Origin: Ziziphus jujuba
Taxonomy: Eukaryota > Streptophyta > Magnoliopsida > Rosales > Rhamnaceae
Reading direction: 5' to 3'
Length of the DNA stretch: 64,000 nucleotides
Assembly: GCF_031755915.1 (NCBI RefSeq)
Contig: NC_083389.1
Location: 1,976,001-2,040,000, forward strand
Shown here: one piece after another, positions 37,520-48,284 of the stretch
Position numbering within the stretch: the stretch's first letter is position 1
How the letters are laid out: each line of letters begins with the position of its first letter
The notes under the pieces: generated by a model
Told to the model about the DNA's origin: nothing
The model's database searches: none
What the model saw: only the letters and a program-made list of their open reading frames with translations
Made by a program: the position numbers and the translations under genes

Positions 37520-38310
37520 TGCTGCTTGATAACTTGTTGCTTGACATCTGTGAATTTGGTTTGCGATCAACAACTTCTTTATAGTAAGCATCATCTTCAA
37601 CAATCACTGGATTAGGTCATTTTCCAAGAGTTTTATTTGGAGAATTGAAGTCATTTTCAGCCATAGAGCCCTATACAAAAATCAAAATATGTTGGGTCGT
37701 GAATTAAATAAAGTTATTTGTAAATAAAATGTAGTAGGTAATACCGTAAACTGCGTTCAACTTAACAATATTAGTGTTTTCAAGTCGAGAAAGCTCATCA
37801 TAATCCTAATAATATGATTTTGCGTTATTAAAACAATAAAAAATATAATAAACATTGAAGACAATGTTATAAGAATGTATATATATATACACCTATTTTG
37901 TTAGTTTACTTCACACTAACATGATTTATTTCATAAGAATTTAAAACATATTTTGTTATAAGTTCATTGTTGTCGATCAAACTCATTACTTTATGAACTT
38001 CACTATGCTCACTAATATTTGGGGTTTTGATTTGAACTTTGAAGAACATTTTCCTTCCCACCAAATTGTCAATCTCAGCAGGATATGATCCATCAATAGA
38101 TATCTGAAATTAGTTGAAAAAATTGTTAACATTCATGTGCAAAAAAGTTTATGGTTAGATAACTCCTATAGGCAAAGAGAGTTACCTTTACCAACTCATC
38201 TTTCAAATCATTAGCAGCCTTACCAAGTATCTGCTAATACTCACGATCCCATAACAAAAAAGAAGCACTACCAGTACAGCCAATGACTCTCACTTTAATT
38301 TTGAACCTAA
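37520..38310 (-). pseudogene. RPA1-like OB-fold gene fragment, several exons
   Basis: The minus strand reads RFKIKVRVIGCTGSASFLLWDREY, then a stop where a Cys/Gln is usual, then ILGKAANDLKDELVK (38186-38310). A 82-nt intron (38104-38185, donor AAG|GTAACT, acceptor TTTCAG) leads to SIDGSYPAEIDNLVGRKMFFKVQIK (to 37892). This matches the C-terminal OB-fold of the large subunit of replication protein A (single-strand DNA binding) and its many plant paralogues. Further exon-like pieces are at 37745-37810 (YDELSRLENTNIVKLNAVYG) and 37520-37672. At least three in-frame stops are present. RPA-like ORFs of this kind are also carried by plant Helitrons. No Helitron end or Rep/helicase was seen. Confidence 0.6.
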
Positions 38311-38395
38311 TTAATACATCAAACAATTGATAAAATGATATATGGTAAACTAATTAAAAATCATATTAATGAAAGTTATTCTACTTAGGAGTTCC

Positions 38396-38850
38396 TTATA
38401 TGAACCTAGGTCGACTCGTGCTTAAACCCGTATTATATTAGCCCAGATCTCAATTAAGTTCAGATTTTAATGTAATGACTTCAAACCCTAACCAACCTAT
38501 GATTACCTTGGTATAATGAAGACGTCACAATAGGTTATGGATATTCTATTGATAAGTCAAATCTAAAACATTCACTCTCTAATGGTATTTTAGGTGTTCA
38601 AAGAGAACAGAGAGAAATTGAATCTCACAATTAATTTTCTATAAAATATTCAAGGTGTATTCTCATTGAAAAAATAACCCTTACATAGGTTCAAGTCATG
38701 AAACAATAAACCCTAAAAAACTAGGACAAAACCGACCAAGCTTGTAAGTTTCTTAATTTAGTTGCTTTAGCTTCTGCTTTGTCTTGATACCATGACCTCT
38801 TATTGATATTCATTGAATCCACGAAGTGTTGAAACCTGGCATCTGTGGAA
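38396..38850 (-). repeat. Truncated LTR of the element A/B gypsy family
   Basis: Starts TATATGAACCTAGGTCGACT and shares GTATTATATTAGCCC, AACCTATGATTA, GACGTCACAATAGG and ATGGTATTTTAGGTGTTC with the LTRs at 20858 and 44958. It ends within the equivalent of 45800 (TACCATGACCTCTTATTGATATTC), so only about 40% of the LTR remains. No coding part is attached. Confidence 0.75.
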
Positions 38851-39332
38851 GGGCGCAAGGAGGAAAGAGAGATCCAGGGACAACCAGTTCTGTTTCTCTA
38901 GGTAGGTAACACAAGAACCAAGCGGCTAAAGGAGCACAGTGCCCTTGCAGCAAATATTGATGGAGCTAGAGTCAGTAGTTCGATGCCCAAGCATGGAGCC
39001 TGCCAATATGCGCAGCTCTACCACCACTCACACGCATCAAGTACAGCAAAACCCACATCCAACCGAATGCACGCAGCCCATTCAGCATGAAGGCCAACCA
39101 AGCATGCTTGCCGCCGAATTAGAGCCAAGCCAGCACTGCTAAGCATGAAGAATGCAACCGATGGTCCAATCCATGGCCCAACAGGGCTACAACATGGTGC
39201 TGCCACCTGAGGCACCGTAGCATACCCTGCACAGACACCCACTCAGATCCTATCGAGATTGCCCTCTAAGCAAGGTTCAGAGAGACTCCCGCACGAGTGC
39301 AGGTGTCCTTCCTCCCCCATTTCAAGCAGCAC
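38851..39332. repeat. GC-richer tandem-repeat flank of element H
   Basis: The stretch 39222-39332 (GCATACCCTGCACAGACACC ... CCTCCCCCATTTCAAGCAGC) recurs at 43840-43954 on the other side of element H. A second copy of its border (CATCCATGAAGAAGCAT) is at 43828 and 43975. Element H has therefore inserted into a unit of a short tandem repeat with a period near 150 bp. The frames on both strands are compositional and not called as genes. Confidence 0.6.
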
Positions 39333-39792
39333 TGATGCAAGATGGAAACAACCTCTGACATATTCTAAGGCCCAAACATTAATTTGACATGATCTAGACA
39401 AGATGGGCTTATTTAGGATCTTCAAGGATTTTAGTAGATTAATTTAGTTTCCTATTTTTAATTAGAGTATTTTATTATTTAATTAGGTTTCCTATTATTT
39501 TCAGTTTCTTAATGTTATTAGTTTCCTTATTTAACGAGGTTTCCTATTATTTTAGTTTCCTAATGTTATTAGATGATTTTAATATAAATAGGGTTGTTTG
39601 TAATTCTTGGAGGAGTTAATCAATATTACAAGAATTTTATGAGATTATTTTCTCTGGTTTTATGTGATGCAAAACAACCCTAGGTGTGATGCCTAGGGTT
39701 TTGGGAGTGATTCCTAAAATCATTCTAGTGTGATACTAGAATCCGATTTATTTCTTTTCTATTTTCTTTCTTTCCCAATCTGTCCTGCATCA
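39333..39792 (+). repeat. Element H 5' LTR (460 bp)
   Basis: TGATGCAAGATGG ... TGTCCTGCATCA. Contains TTATTAGATGATTTTAATATAAATAGGGTTG, where TATAAATA is a likely TATA box (39589-39596), and a twice-repeated TAGTTTCCTAATGTTATTAG phrase. The second half matches 43480-43801. Confidence 0.88.
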
Positions 39793-39795
39793 ATT

Positions 39796-39808
39796 TGGTA
39801 TTAGAGCC
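39796..39808 (+). promoter_or_regulatory. Element H primer-binding site
   Basis: TGGTATTAGAGCC, three bases after the LTR, differs by one base (C to T) from the initiator tRNA-Met PBS TGGTATCAGAGCC. Confidence 0.85.
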
Positions 39809-39925
39809 TGGTTCCAACCCTAGCCGCGTAAGCAGTTTCGTCAACAGTAAATTCTTCTGTGTGAATAGTAACCCATAGCGTGAACAGTGTCCGGTGATCA
39901 GATTGTTTCTTTAAATTAAGGAATC

Positions 39926-41503
39926 ATGACTAGGAGATCTGGAAAGAGTTTTAGAGGTAGAATAACTGACAATCAATTTGAAGAATTATTTATTCATACG
40001 GTCGAACAAGCGGAGTCTCTTAATGTTCGGGTTAGTAATATTGAAGCCCAAATATCTCAAGCTAGCAGTTCTTTAACTAACAATGAACAAGATGAGAATC
40101 CTAAAGCCAATGATGATAAAAGTCAAGAGACGCTGCCATCAAAGACAATTGCTCCAGTGCCTTTCCCTATAGCCCAACAGACACCTAATTGGGTGGGAGA
40201 TATATTGCAATCAACATAAGGACGTCACAATACTTTTGATGACATCACAAAGAGGGTAAAGATTGAAGTACCAGATTTCGAAGGTAAAGTAAATCCAATT
40301 GAGTTTGCTGATTGGCTTTCTTCCATTGAAGAATATTTTGATTGGTATGATATGGATGATGATCGGAGAGTAAGGTTCGCTAAGATGAAGCTAGTAGGTC
40401 TTGCCAAAATTTGGTGGATGGTTCCAACCCTAGCCGCGAAAGCTAAGCTCAGGGAAAAATACATGCCTACCAATTACTATGATAAATTATGTGAGCAAGC
40501 AATCAACTTGAAGTAAAGTAATTTGTTAGTTGCTGAGTATCTGCAGAAGTTTGATGAGTTGAAGACTCGAAGCCAACTACTTGAAGATCCAAGGCAAACA
40601 TTAGCAAGATTTAAATCTGTTTGAGGTCCGACATTAGGAGGGAGTTATTAAGAAAACCTATCTACGGCTTAGAGCAAGCTTTTCAAGTTTCTTTGGATTT
40701 GGAGGAGTATCTTGGAAGTTTCAAAAGACCTGATATAAATCGCAGCAACAGAGTTATAGCAAATCAGCCTTCAAAACAACCTATGAAGGCCAATGTACCT
40801 TTTCCTAATGCTTCTGAACTTAGAGGAAAAGGCAACCAATGTTTCAAATGTGGACAGCCTGGTCATATGGTATATAATTGTCCTAAAAGAAACCTACATC
40901 TTGATGTAGAACATCATGAAGAACCTGATCAACAAAGAGAGGAAGATGAAGACAATTTCAACTCTGGAGTTTATAATCCTGATGACTTGGAAGAAGATGA
41001 AGTAGATACTTCATTAAATGCTGTTCTTAGACGTATCCTTTCAATTCCAAAAGATGAGAAGGAAGATTGGAAATGCACCTATATGTTTCAAATGTTGGTT
41101 CATTGTGAAAATCAAGCACAAAAACTTATCATTAATGGTGGTAGTGAATGTTGTTTCTCCATCTATGGTAGGACCATTAAAACTTCCTATTGAACCGCAT
41201 CCACATCCATATAAAGTAGCATGGATTGACAGCACTTCAATTCCGGTAACCCAACGCTATCTAGTTTCTTTTTCATGTGGGGTTTACAATGACTCAATTT
41301 GGTGTGATGTGATTCTGATGAAAGTAACACATATTCTTCTTGGTCGTCCTTGGCTTTATGATAGAGACGTGTTTCACTGTGGGAGAGAAAATACCTACTC
41401 TTTCATGTTCAAAGATAGGAAGGTTGTGTTGAAGCCTATGACGGTAGCTGAGATGGATAAATATAAGGTGGAAAAACCAAGTAAGGTTTCTAACAATCCA
41501 TAA
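39926..41503 (+). pseudogene. Element H gag and protease
   Basis: The frame starts at ATG 39926 (MTRRSGKSFRGR) with a coiled-coil-like NIEAQISQASSSL. Then come the capsid (VPDFEGKVNPIEFADWLSSI, REKYMPTNYYDKLCEQA, VAEYLQKFDELK), a CCHC zinc knuckle CFKCGQPGHMVYNC (about 40838-40879), an acidic linker, and the protease (LIINGGSE at the active site, HILLGRPWLYDRDVFHCGR near 41340). Stops lie at 40219, 40516 and 40623, and a frameshift in the protease at about 41140. The active-site Asp appears as Asn. Between IWW and KLREKYMP a block normally present is replaced by 19 bases identical to the leader at 39810-39828. Confidence 0.85.
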
Positions 41504-41639
41504 ACGTCTCTACATATTCTTACTAACAAGAATTTTGAGTGAGAAAGTAAGAAAAATGGAGTTATATATGCTATTCTAGCAAAGGAAACAAAGAAGGAAA
41601 CAACAACCAACAAGCAAACGTTTCCAGTAGAGATTCAAA

Positions 41640-42446
41640 AGTTGCTGTCTGATTTTTAAGATTTGGTTCCGGAAGAGTTTCCAAGTGAATTACCTCGTTT
41701 ACGTAACATTTAGCATGCCATAGACCTTGTACCATGAGCTCAATTACCTAATCTTCCAGGATATTGTATGAATCCTAGCGAGCATGCAGAGCTTAAGAGG
41801 CAAGTGGAGGAGTTGCTGTCCAAGGGATTCATCCATGAGAGTTTAAGTCCTTGTGCTGTTCTTGCTTTGTTTACACCCAAGAAAGATGGGAGTTGGCGAA
41901 TGTGTGCTGATAGTCATGTGATTAACAAGATTACAATCCAATATCGCTTCCCTATCCCTCGATTTGATGACATGTTGGACATGATGGCTGGTTTGTGTAT
42001 ATTTTCAAAATTGGATCTAAAAAGTGGATATCACCAAATTCGTCTAAGGCCCAGAGATAAGTGGAAAACAGCTTTCAAAATAAAGGATGGTCTTTATGAA
42101 TGGCTGATAATGCCATTTGGTCTTTCAAATGCTCCAAGTACATTTATGAGGTTTATGAATCAAATTCTACAGCCATTCTTTGTTAAATTTTTGGTAGTAT
42201 ATTTTGATGATATATTGACATATAGCAAGAGCAGGGAAGACCATCTTTCACATTTGCAGCAAGTTATGAGAGTTCTTCGACAAGAGAAGCTCTACATAAA
42301 TTTAAAGAAATGTTGTTTTATGACGTCATCAGTAGTATTCTTGGGTTATGTTGTTTCGTCAAGAGGACTGGAAATGGATCCTTTTAAGACTAAAGCTATC
42401 TTAGAGTGGCCAATTCCTAGTTCATTGCAAGAGGTATGAAGCTTTC
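41640..42446 (+). pseudogene. Element H reverse transcriptase
   Basis: The frame 41768-42439 has [53 protein letters not shown] (first catalytic Asp), [30 protein letters not shown] (catalytic DD) and [14 protein letters not shown]. All catalytic positions look intact. It breaks off at QEV-stop-SFHG, just where RNase H should begin. The linker before it (DLVPEEFPSELPRLRNI) is at 41655-41710 with stops. Confidence 0.9.
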
Positions 42447-43462
42447 ATGGATTTTGTTTTAGGATTACCTAAAACAATAAGGGGGCATGATTGCATAATG
42501 GTTGTGGTTGATAGATTTTCAAAAATGGCACACTTTATTGCCTATTCAAAGACCATGGATGCCATTCACGTAGCTAAATTATTTTTCAAAGAAATAGTTC
42601 GTCTTCATGGACTACCTATGACAATAGTTTTAGATCGGGATGTAAAGTTTATGAGTTATTTTTGGAGAACCTTATGGAAGACAATGAATACCAAATTGAA
42701 GTTCTCTTCTACTTTTCATCAACAATCAGATGGTCAAACAAAAATTGTAAATCGAAGCTTGGGAGATTTACTTCGCTGTCTAGTTGGAGATCACATAAGT
42801 AGTTGGGATCAAATACTTCCTACTGCAGAATTTGCATATAATAGCTCCATAAATAGGAGCATAGGTCGCAGCCCATTTGAAATTGTAACTGGGATGCTCC
42901 CTAGGAAGCCTATTGACTTGGTTCCTTTGCCTTTGACAGCAAGGCCAAGTGCTGAAGCTGAAACTTTTGGAAGACACATTCAAGAAATTCATGATGACAT
43001 TCGCAGAAAAATTGCTCTAAGTAATGAAAGCTACAAGGCACATGCTGATTTGAAGAGAAAATTTGTTGAATTTAATGAAGGGGATATGGTAATTGTTCGG
43101 ATAAGGCCTGAACATTTTCCTAAGGGCACTTATAAGAAGCTACATCCAAGGAATGTTGGTCCATATAAGATTTTAAAGAAAATCAGCTCAGATGCCTATG
43201 TCCTTGATCTACCAAAGAATATGGGTATAAGTAATGTCTTCAATATTGAGGATCTAAGTTCTTATGAGGGACATGAAAATGATACAGTAAGTGGAAGCAA
43301 GGCAGCAAGTCTACCATCTACATTTCGATTAAAAGAGGAAATTGAAGATGTTGTTGATCATTAAATAGTATCAACTAGAGGTGGAGGATATCAACGGTAT
43401 CTTGTCAAGTGGAAGAACCGACCACTTTCAGATTGCACATGGATCACTGACCAAGAATTTTA
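42447..43462 (+). pseudogene. Element H integrase core plus chromodomain
   Basis: The 305-codon frame starts in the core at [22 protein letters not shown] holds the first catalytic Asp and LDRDVKF the second. DGQTKIVNRSLG has Lys where the catalytic Glu belongs (DGQTE), so it would be dead even without deletions. The C-terminal binding region is FNEGDMVIVRIRPEHFPKGTYKKL, then VGPYKILKKI. After EDVVDH a TAA (Gln codon in relatives) interrupts a chromodomain that continues STRGGGYQRYLVKWKNRPLS, then CTWITDQEF. The N-terminal zinc finger and RNase H are absent. Confidence 0.9.
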
Positions 43463-43479
43463 AAAACTCAATCAAGACC

Positions 43480-43801
43480 TTTATTTAATTAGGTTTCCTA
43501 TTATTTTCAGTTTCTTAATGTTATTAGTTTCCTTATTTAACGAGATTTCCTATTATTTTAGTTTCCTAATGTTATTAGATGATTTTAATATAAATAGGGT
43601 TGTTTGTAATTCTTGGAGGAGTTAATCAATATTACAAGCATTTTTTGAGATTATTTTCTCTGGTTTTGTGTGATGCAAAACAAACTTAGGTGTGATGCCT
43701 AAGGTTTTTGGAGTGATTCCTAAAATCATTATAGTGTGATACTAGAATCCTTCCTATTTATTATTTTCTATTTTCTTTCTTTCGCTATCTGTCCTACATC
43801 A
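43480..43801 (+). repeat. Element H partial 3' LTR
   Basis: Matches 39470-39792 closely (TTTAATATAAATAGGGTTGT, GGTGTGATGCCTA, TGATACTAGAATCC) and ends TGTCCTACATCA. The first ~135 bp of the LTR and the polypurine tract are missing: coding sequence of the chromodomain tail joins it directly near 43480. Confidence 0.85.
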
Positions 43802-44957
43802 AGCGCCCTCGGAAATTACCAAACAAGCATCCATGAAGAAGCATACCCTACATAGACACCCATTCGGATCCCGTCGAGATTGCCCCCCAAGCAAGGTTAG
43901 TGGAGACTCCCGCACGAGTGCAGGTGTCCTTCCTCCCCCATTTCAAGGAGTGCCCCCGGAAATCATCGAACAAACATCCATGAAGAAGCATCACTCACAA
44001 ATGTTGCACCATGTAACACCATGGTAGTAGCCATGCAAAGCAATGGATCGCGCCGTACAATCCCACACATTTCGAGTTTCCCATACCAATAAGCCCCCCA
44101 CCGCCCTACTGGGTCGCCGATGGTGGGACCCACCCCTTACCGTTACCGGTGCATGGAGGCCCCCACCTGTCGACGAGACCTGCCATTGTGCCCACACCCC
44201 TGCTGGAGGATGTGGGTAGTACTGGCAGGTCGGGGGGGGGGGCTCGCTAGTGAAGTAGGCAAGTACCACCCCTCTAAAGAGCTTATTTAGCCATTTTTTT
44301 TTTCTAGCAGGATCAGATATCAATTTCAGTGAGGAGTCATAATGGCCCCTTTCTTGCTGTAGACATTGAATTTTGATGAGATTTTTTACAATGATGCTTA
44401 GAAAAATTGATACCACATCATGGAATTGGATTTATAATTTTTTCAGCAACGGAAAGTTTTTAATTATTTTTTTAGTGAGAAAATAAGAAAAAAAAAATAG
44501 GGAATGCGATGGAGGTTCGTTCTTTTAGTTGGGAATGCTTTTAAATGACCAAAGTGATTCTTAGAAATGTTATGTTGCACATAAAACATGCAGATTTGCT
44601 ATGAAATGCATACCTGTGCTGGCAGCGAGGCACGCGATGGGTACAACAAGGCACGCATTGGGCACAACATGGCACACGGATGCCCCAATGATGGGTAATA
44701 TAAGGTGGCACACCTTGGGTCAACCTAGGGCAAGTAAATGGATTGAGACTACCCTCATTGCCATCCTTGTTGCAGCCTGGCCCGTATGGGGGCCAAAGGC
44801 GCTATGGGTGGCGTTGCTTGGCACACGCTAGGCAAGGGCGGTAGCCCTCCCTAGGTAAAGGGGTGGCACCACCTTAGTTTATCATGGTGTTCTCCCAGAA
44901 GTAAGGCAGGTGGATGGGCCTCGGTTTAGCAGTGGTGGCACTGCTTGGCACTCCTTC
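43802..44957. other. GC-richer flanking DNA, tandem repeat and GGTGGCACC phrases
   Basis: 43802-43990 holds more copies of the tandem unit described at 38851. 43990-44290 is GC-rich with a G homopolymer near 44233. 44600-44950 repeats GGCAC and GGTGGCACCACC phrases that resume at 48098-48200, on the far side of element A. No gene was recognised: the 141-codon minus-strand frame at 43991-44416 has no domain I know. Confidence 0.45.
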
Positions 44958-46092
44958 TGATACGAACCTAGGACGACCTACTCCTAAACCCGTATTATAC
45001 TAGCCCGGATCTTAATTAAGTTCAAGTTCTAATGGAATAGACCTCAACCCCTAACCAACCTATGGTTAGAAACCTTGGTATAATATAGACGCCACAATAG
45101 GGGATGGAAAACCTATTGATAAGTCAAGCTAAAACAACCAATTCTCTAATGGTGTTTTAGGTGTTCTCAAAGAACAAAGAGATAATTAATCTCACAAGTA
45201 TTTGCTTAATTAAATCAAAGTTTTATTCTTATTGAAAACTAAGCCTTTAAATAGGCTACAAAGCCATGAAATAAAACCCTAGAACAAAAATAAAATCGGC
45301 CACCACACATAAAGAAACCTAGTTGGCCGAAACTATACTTCCTTTCCTAATCTAAGTTTGATTAATTAATTCCTTTATATTAAATTAGGAATTAATTAAT
45401 TTACAATGGAAAGAATAAAATAAAAACCTTCCTAAAGTTATTTGTCCAGAAAATAAATAAATAAAAGCCAAAAAGTAATGGCAGTTTCCTAAAACAAAAA
45501 GTAAAAACAACTTAGGAAACTAAAAATGTTAGCCTTTTGATCAAGTTGACTTTGATAAATCTTTGACCTCTTTGAGCTTCAAATCAGCTTCTAGATGCTT
45601 TTTAGGATGCCAAATAAGCTGAATATGAAGTCCCACACGTTGCCCATGCTTGGAAAAATAAGAAAAGGCTAATACAGTAAAATAGAGTAAAGCCAGCAAG
45701 CAATACAGCAAATTTGGCCAAATTGTTGATGCTGTCCGTACAAGCCCTTTTTGATTGCATTTGAGGCTGCTTTAACTTGATTCCATGACCTCTTAGGCAT
45801 ATGTATTGAACCCATAAAGCATTGGAACCATTTCATGCTTTCGGGACTCCAAAAATGTACCAAAACCGTCACCCGGGTCCGTATCGGCTTCCACCACTTG
45901 GATGCTTCGAAGAGGCTTTGTATCTTCAAGTATGGACAAGCTCTATTGAGATTGATTACCCTCTGTATAAATACTCCCAGTTTTCCCTTAAATCTCTTAA
46001 TTTGAGCTCTTGTGATTGGCCTAGTCTTCATCCGTGTCGAGTCAGCACCCCAACGGGTTATCGGTGGAGTGGGCTCAGGCGGAATCACATCA
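44958..46092 (-). repeat. Element A 3' LTR (1135 bp)
   Basis: From TGATACGAACCTAGG to GGCGGAATCACATCA in plus-strand reading. The inner part (45545-46092) is closely similar to 47545-48097. The pol frame continues about 140 codons into it (minus strand, 46092 down to 45669), with [20 protein letters not shown]. Minus-strand [19 protein letters not shown] is the equivalent of GPITRAQAKRF in elements C and D. Confidence 0.88.
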
Positions 46093-46580
46093 TTCCCCTC
46101 CTCTTGAAAAGGATTTGTCCTCAAATCTAGATCATCACCTGCAGCAAAAGGAGTTAAATCAGCAACATTAAATGCAGCACTCATGTTATACTCACCCGGT
46201 AAATCCATCCATAGCCGGCATGAGCTTTGACTTTCTTTGATTAGGAAACCTTTCCTTTCATAAGTGCAACAAAACCAGTTCTCCTGGGTCAAACACTATT
46301 ACAGTAAAATCTAGAAATACATGCTCATTATGGTAAAAATTACACTTTTTAAAGTTAGCAAACAATATTTCCCAAATTTTCAAATTGTCACTAAGTAAAG
46401 CTCTGAACAATGCAGATAAAGTTCTATTCAATAAAGACATCTTTAAATAAGTATCCTTAAAATTCATGGTCAGCAATGATTTCTTATTCATAATTACTTT
46501 ATTATCATCACCAAAGCTAAGATAAAAATTTATATTTTTCCTTTCTTGTCTTCCTTTTCCTTTCTCACTCACGGCCATCT
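46093..46580 (-). pseudogene. Element A integrase remnant
   Basis: Minus strand: LNRTLSALFRALLSDNLK, then a short scrambled piece, DPGELVLLHL, and the C-terminal LPGEYNMSAAFNVADLTPFA and [12 protein letters not shown]. The last residues are encoded by the polypurine tract AAGAGGAGGGGAA. The catalytic core is missing. Confidence 0.75.
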
Positions 46581-46650
46581 AACCTTCCTCACTCTCGGCT
46601 TTTGCACCAAATTTTTCACTCTTGGTTTTATTAAAATTTTTCCACACAAC

Positions 46651-47530
46651 CTAAGTATTAGAAGACTTACCTTGGACAGTAAGCTCACCTTTTCCCTCTT
46701 GACTGGATGGTAGTCCACTTGGACTTTCATTTGGGAAAACATATCCAAATTCCTTCAAAAGAGAAATTATTGAACTTGGCAATTCAAGTTCTTCAAAGTT
46801 AGTTTGATCATTAAAATAATTTTCTTTATAAATCATGACCAACAAGGGTTTTGTACATTCAATAGCCTTATTAATATTCCTAAAACTCAAATAAAAATTT
46901 TGGTTTTTCCTCTCTTTTCTTTCTTTTCTTTTTCTTTCCTTGGTTTGGCTCTCATTGGCGGAAATTTCTAGATTTTTTGTGCTCTCGGGTTTGCTCTCTT
47001 TTCTCACCCCTCTCTCAGATTTTTCTTGGTTCTTCGACTTAATTTGGGTTTTAGAAAGCTTACCTTGATCAGTAACCTCATTCTTACCTTCTTGAAAATA
47101 TGGTGAAGCCGTTGGTGCCATACTTGCTTTTTCCTTGAGCTTTTCGGCTTCTCTCCTTTGTTGCATTTGTAATTGGTCTTTGTAAACCTCTTTAGGAGAT
47201 AATGGTTCTAGCTTGATCTTCTTCCCTTTAAACCTAAAAACAATACTATTTTCTCGACTAAAATGAGTAGCATCTTTATCGAATTGCCATGGCCTACCTA
47301 ATAGTATATGTCCAGCAATCATGGGTACAATATCACATAAGACTACATCCTCATATCTACCTATACTAAAATTTACTTTGGCTTGTTTGTTTACTTTCAT
47401 CTCACCACTATCATTAATCCATTGTAATCTATATGGTTCTAGATGTTTAATAGTTATTAAGCCTAATTTATCAACTTCAATGTTACTAATTACATTTGTA
47501 CAACTTTCACTATCAATAATCATACTACAA
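46651..47530 (-). pseudogene. Element A protease and Lys-rich linker
   Basis: 290-codon open frame. IIDSESCTNVISN has Glu in place of the Gly of the active-site D-S-G. It is followed by VDKLGLITIKHLEPYRLQW, HILLGRPWQFDKDATHFSR and KLEPLSPKEVYKDQLQMQQ, then a long charged linker (KERKRKERKERKNQ) and FEELELPSSIISLLKEFGYVFPNE, the lead-in to RT. RT itself is absent. Function if intact: cleavage of the gag-pol polyprotein. Confidence 0.85.
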
Positions 47531-47544
47531 ATCTTACCTTGAGA

Positions 47545-48097
47545 TCAAGTTGACTTTGATCAATCTTTGACCTCTTTGAGCTTCAAATCACCTTCTAGAT
47601 GCTTTTTAGGATGCCAAATAAGCTGAATATGAAGTCCCACACGTTGCCCATGCTTGGAAAAATAAGAAAAGGCTAATACAGTAAAATACAGTAAAGCCAG
47701 CAAGCAATACAGCAAATTCGGCCAAATTGTTGATGCTGTCTGTACAAGCTTTTTTTTTATTGCATTTGAGGCTGATTTAACTTGATTCCATGACCTCTTA
47801 GGCATATTTATTGAACCCATAAAGCATTGGAACCATTTCATGCTTCTCGGACTCCAAAAATGTACTAAAATCGTTACCCGGGTCCGTATCGGCTTCCACC
47901 ACTTGGATGCTTTGAATAGGCTTTGTATCTTCAAGTATGGACAAGCTCTGTTGAGATTGATTACCCTCTGTATAAATACTCCCAGGTTTCCCTTAAATCT
48001 CTTAATTTGAGCTCTTGTGATTGGCCTAGTCTTCATCCGTGTCGAGTCAGCATCCCAGCGGGTTATCGATGGAGTGGGCTCGGGCGGAATCACATCA
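47545..48097 (-). repeat. Element A truncated 5' LTR
   Basis: Near-copy of 45540-46092. It begins at GATCAAGTTGACTTTGATCA and ends GGCGGAATCACATCA. The other half, plus PBS and gag, has been deleted, so protease coding sequence joins the LTR at about 47540. Confidence 0.88.
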
Positions 48098-48284
48098 CCT
48101 TGGGCAAGGGTGGTGGCACCTCCCTTGCTTACAAAGCATCGATGGGCATGGCATGGGGCATGGTGGCACCACCTTGGGCTTTGTTAGGTGATACCATGGC
48201 ACAATGTTGGGCAAAGCAATGCATGTCACCCGTGATGGTTTTTTTTTTCCTGAAGCCAAGGTGGATGAGCCTCAGTTCAGCATT

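Larger units (their letters stand above)
39333..43801 (+). mobile_element. Chromodomain gypsy element H, internally deleted (4.5 kb)
   Basis: Complete outer structure on the plus strand: 5' LTR 39333-39792, PBS, gag, protease, RT, integrase, chromodomain and partial 3' LTR ending at 43801. Outer flanks are AGCAC (39328-39332) and AGCGC (43802-43806), a 4/5 target duplication within a tandem repeat. At least three internal lesions exist: a gag deletion filled with a copy of leader sequence (40420), loss of all RNase H and the integrase N-terminus (42447), and loss of the first part of the 3' LTR (43480). The chromodomain after integrase places it among chromoviruses, in a different lineage from elements A to E. 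Confidence 0.9.
44958..48097 (-). mobile_element. Gypsy element A, internally deleted (3.1 kb)
   Basis: Minus-strand order from right to left: truncated 5' LTR (47545-48097), protease, integrase remnant, 3' LTR (44958-46092). Gag, PBS, RT and RNase H are deleted. Outer flanks are CCTTC (44953-44957) and CCTTG (48098-48102), a 4/5 target duplication. The flanking GGTGGCAC-rich DNA also matches on the two sides. This sets the borders and separates it from element C, which points the other way. Confidence 0.85.

Noticed and set aside
43991..44416. 141-codon minus-strand frame
   Set aside because: No domain recognised, it spans a G homopolymer and GC-rich repeat DNA, and there is no conserved partner in the window.
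47923..48284. First ~120 codons of the long plus-strand frame ending at 49122
   Set aside because: This part is antisense to element A LTR and flanking repeat DNA. Only the portion from about 48285 is integrase; the open frame joining them is chance.
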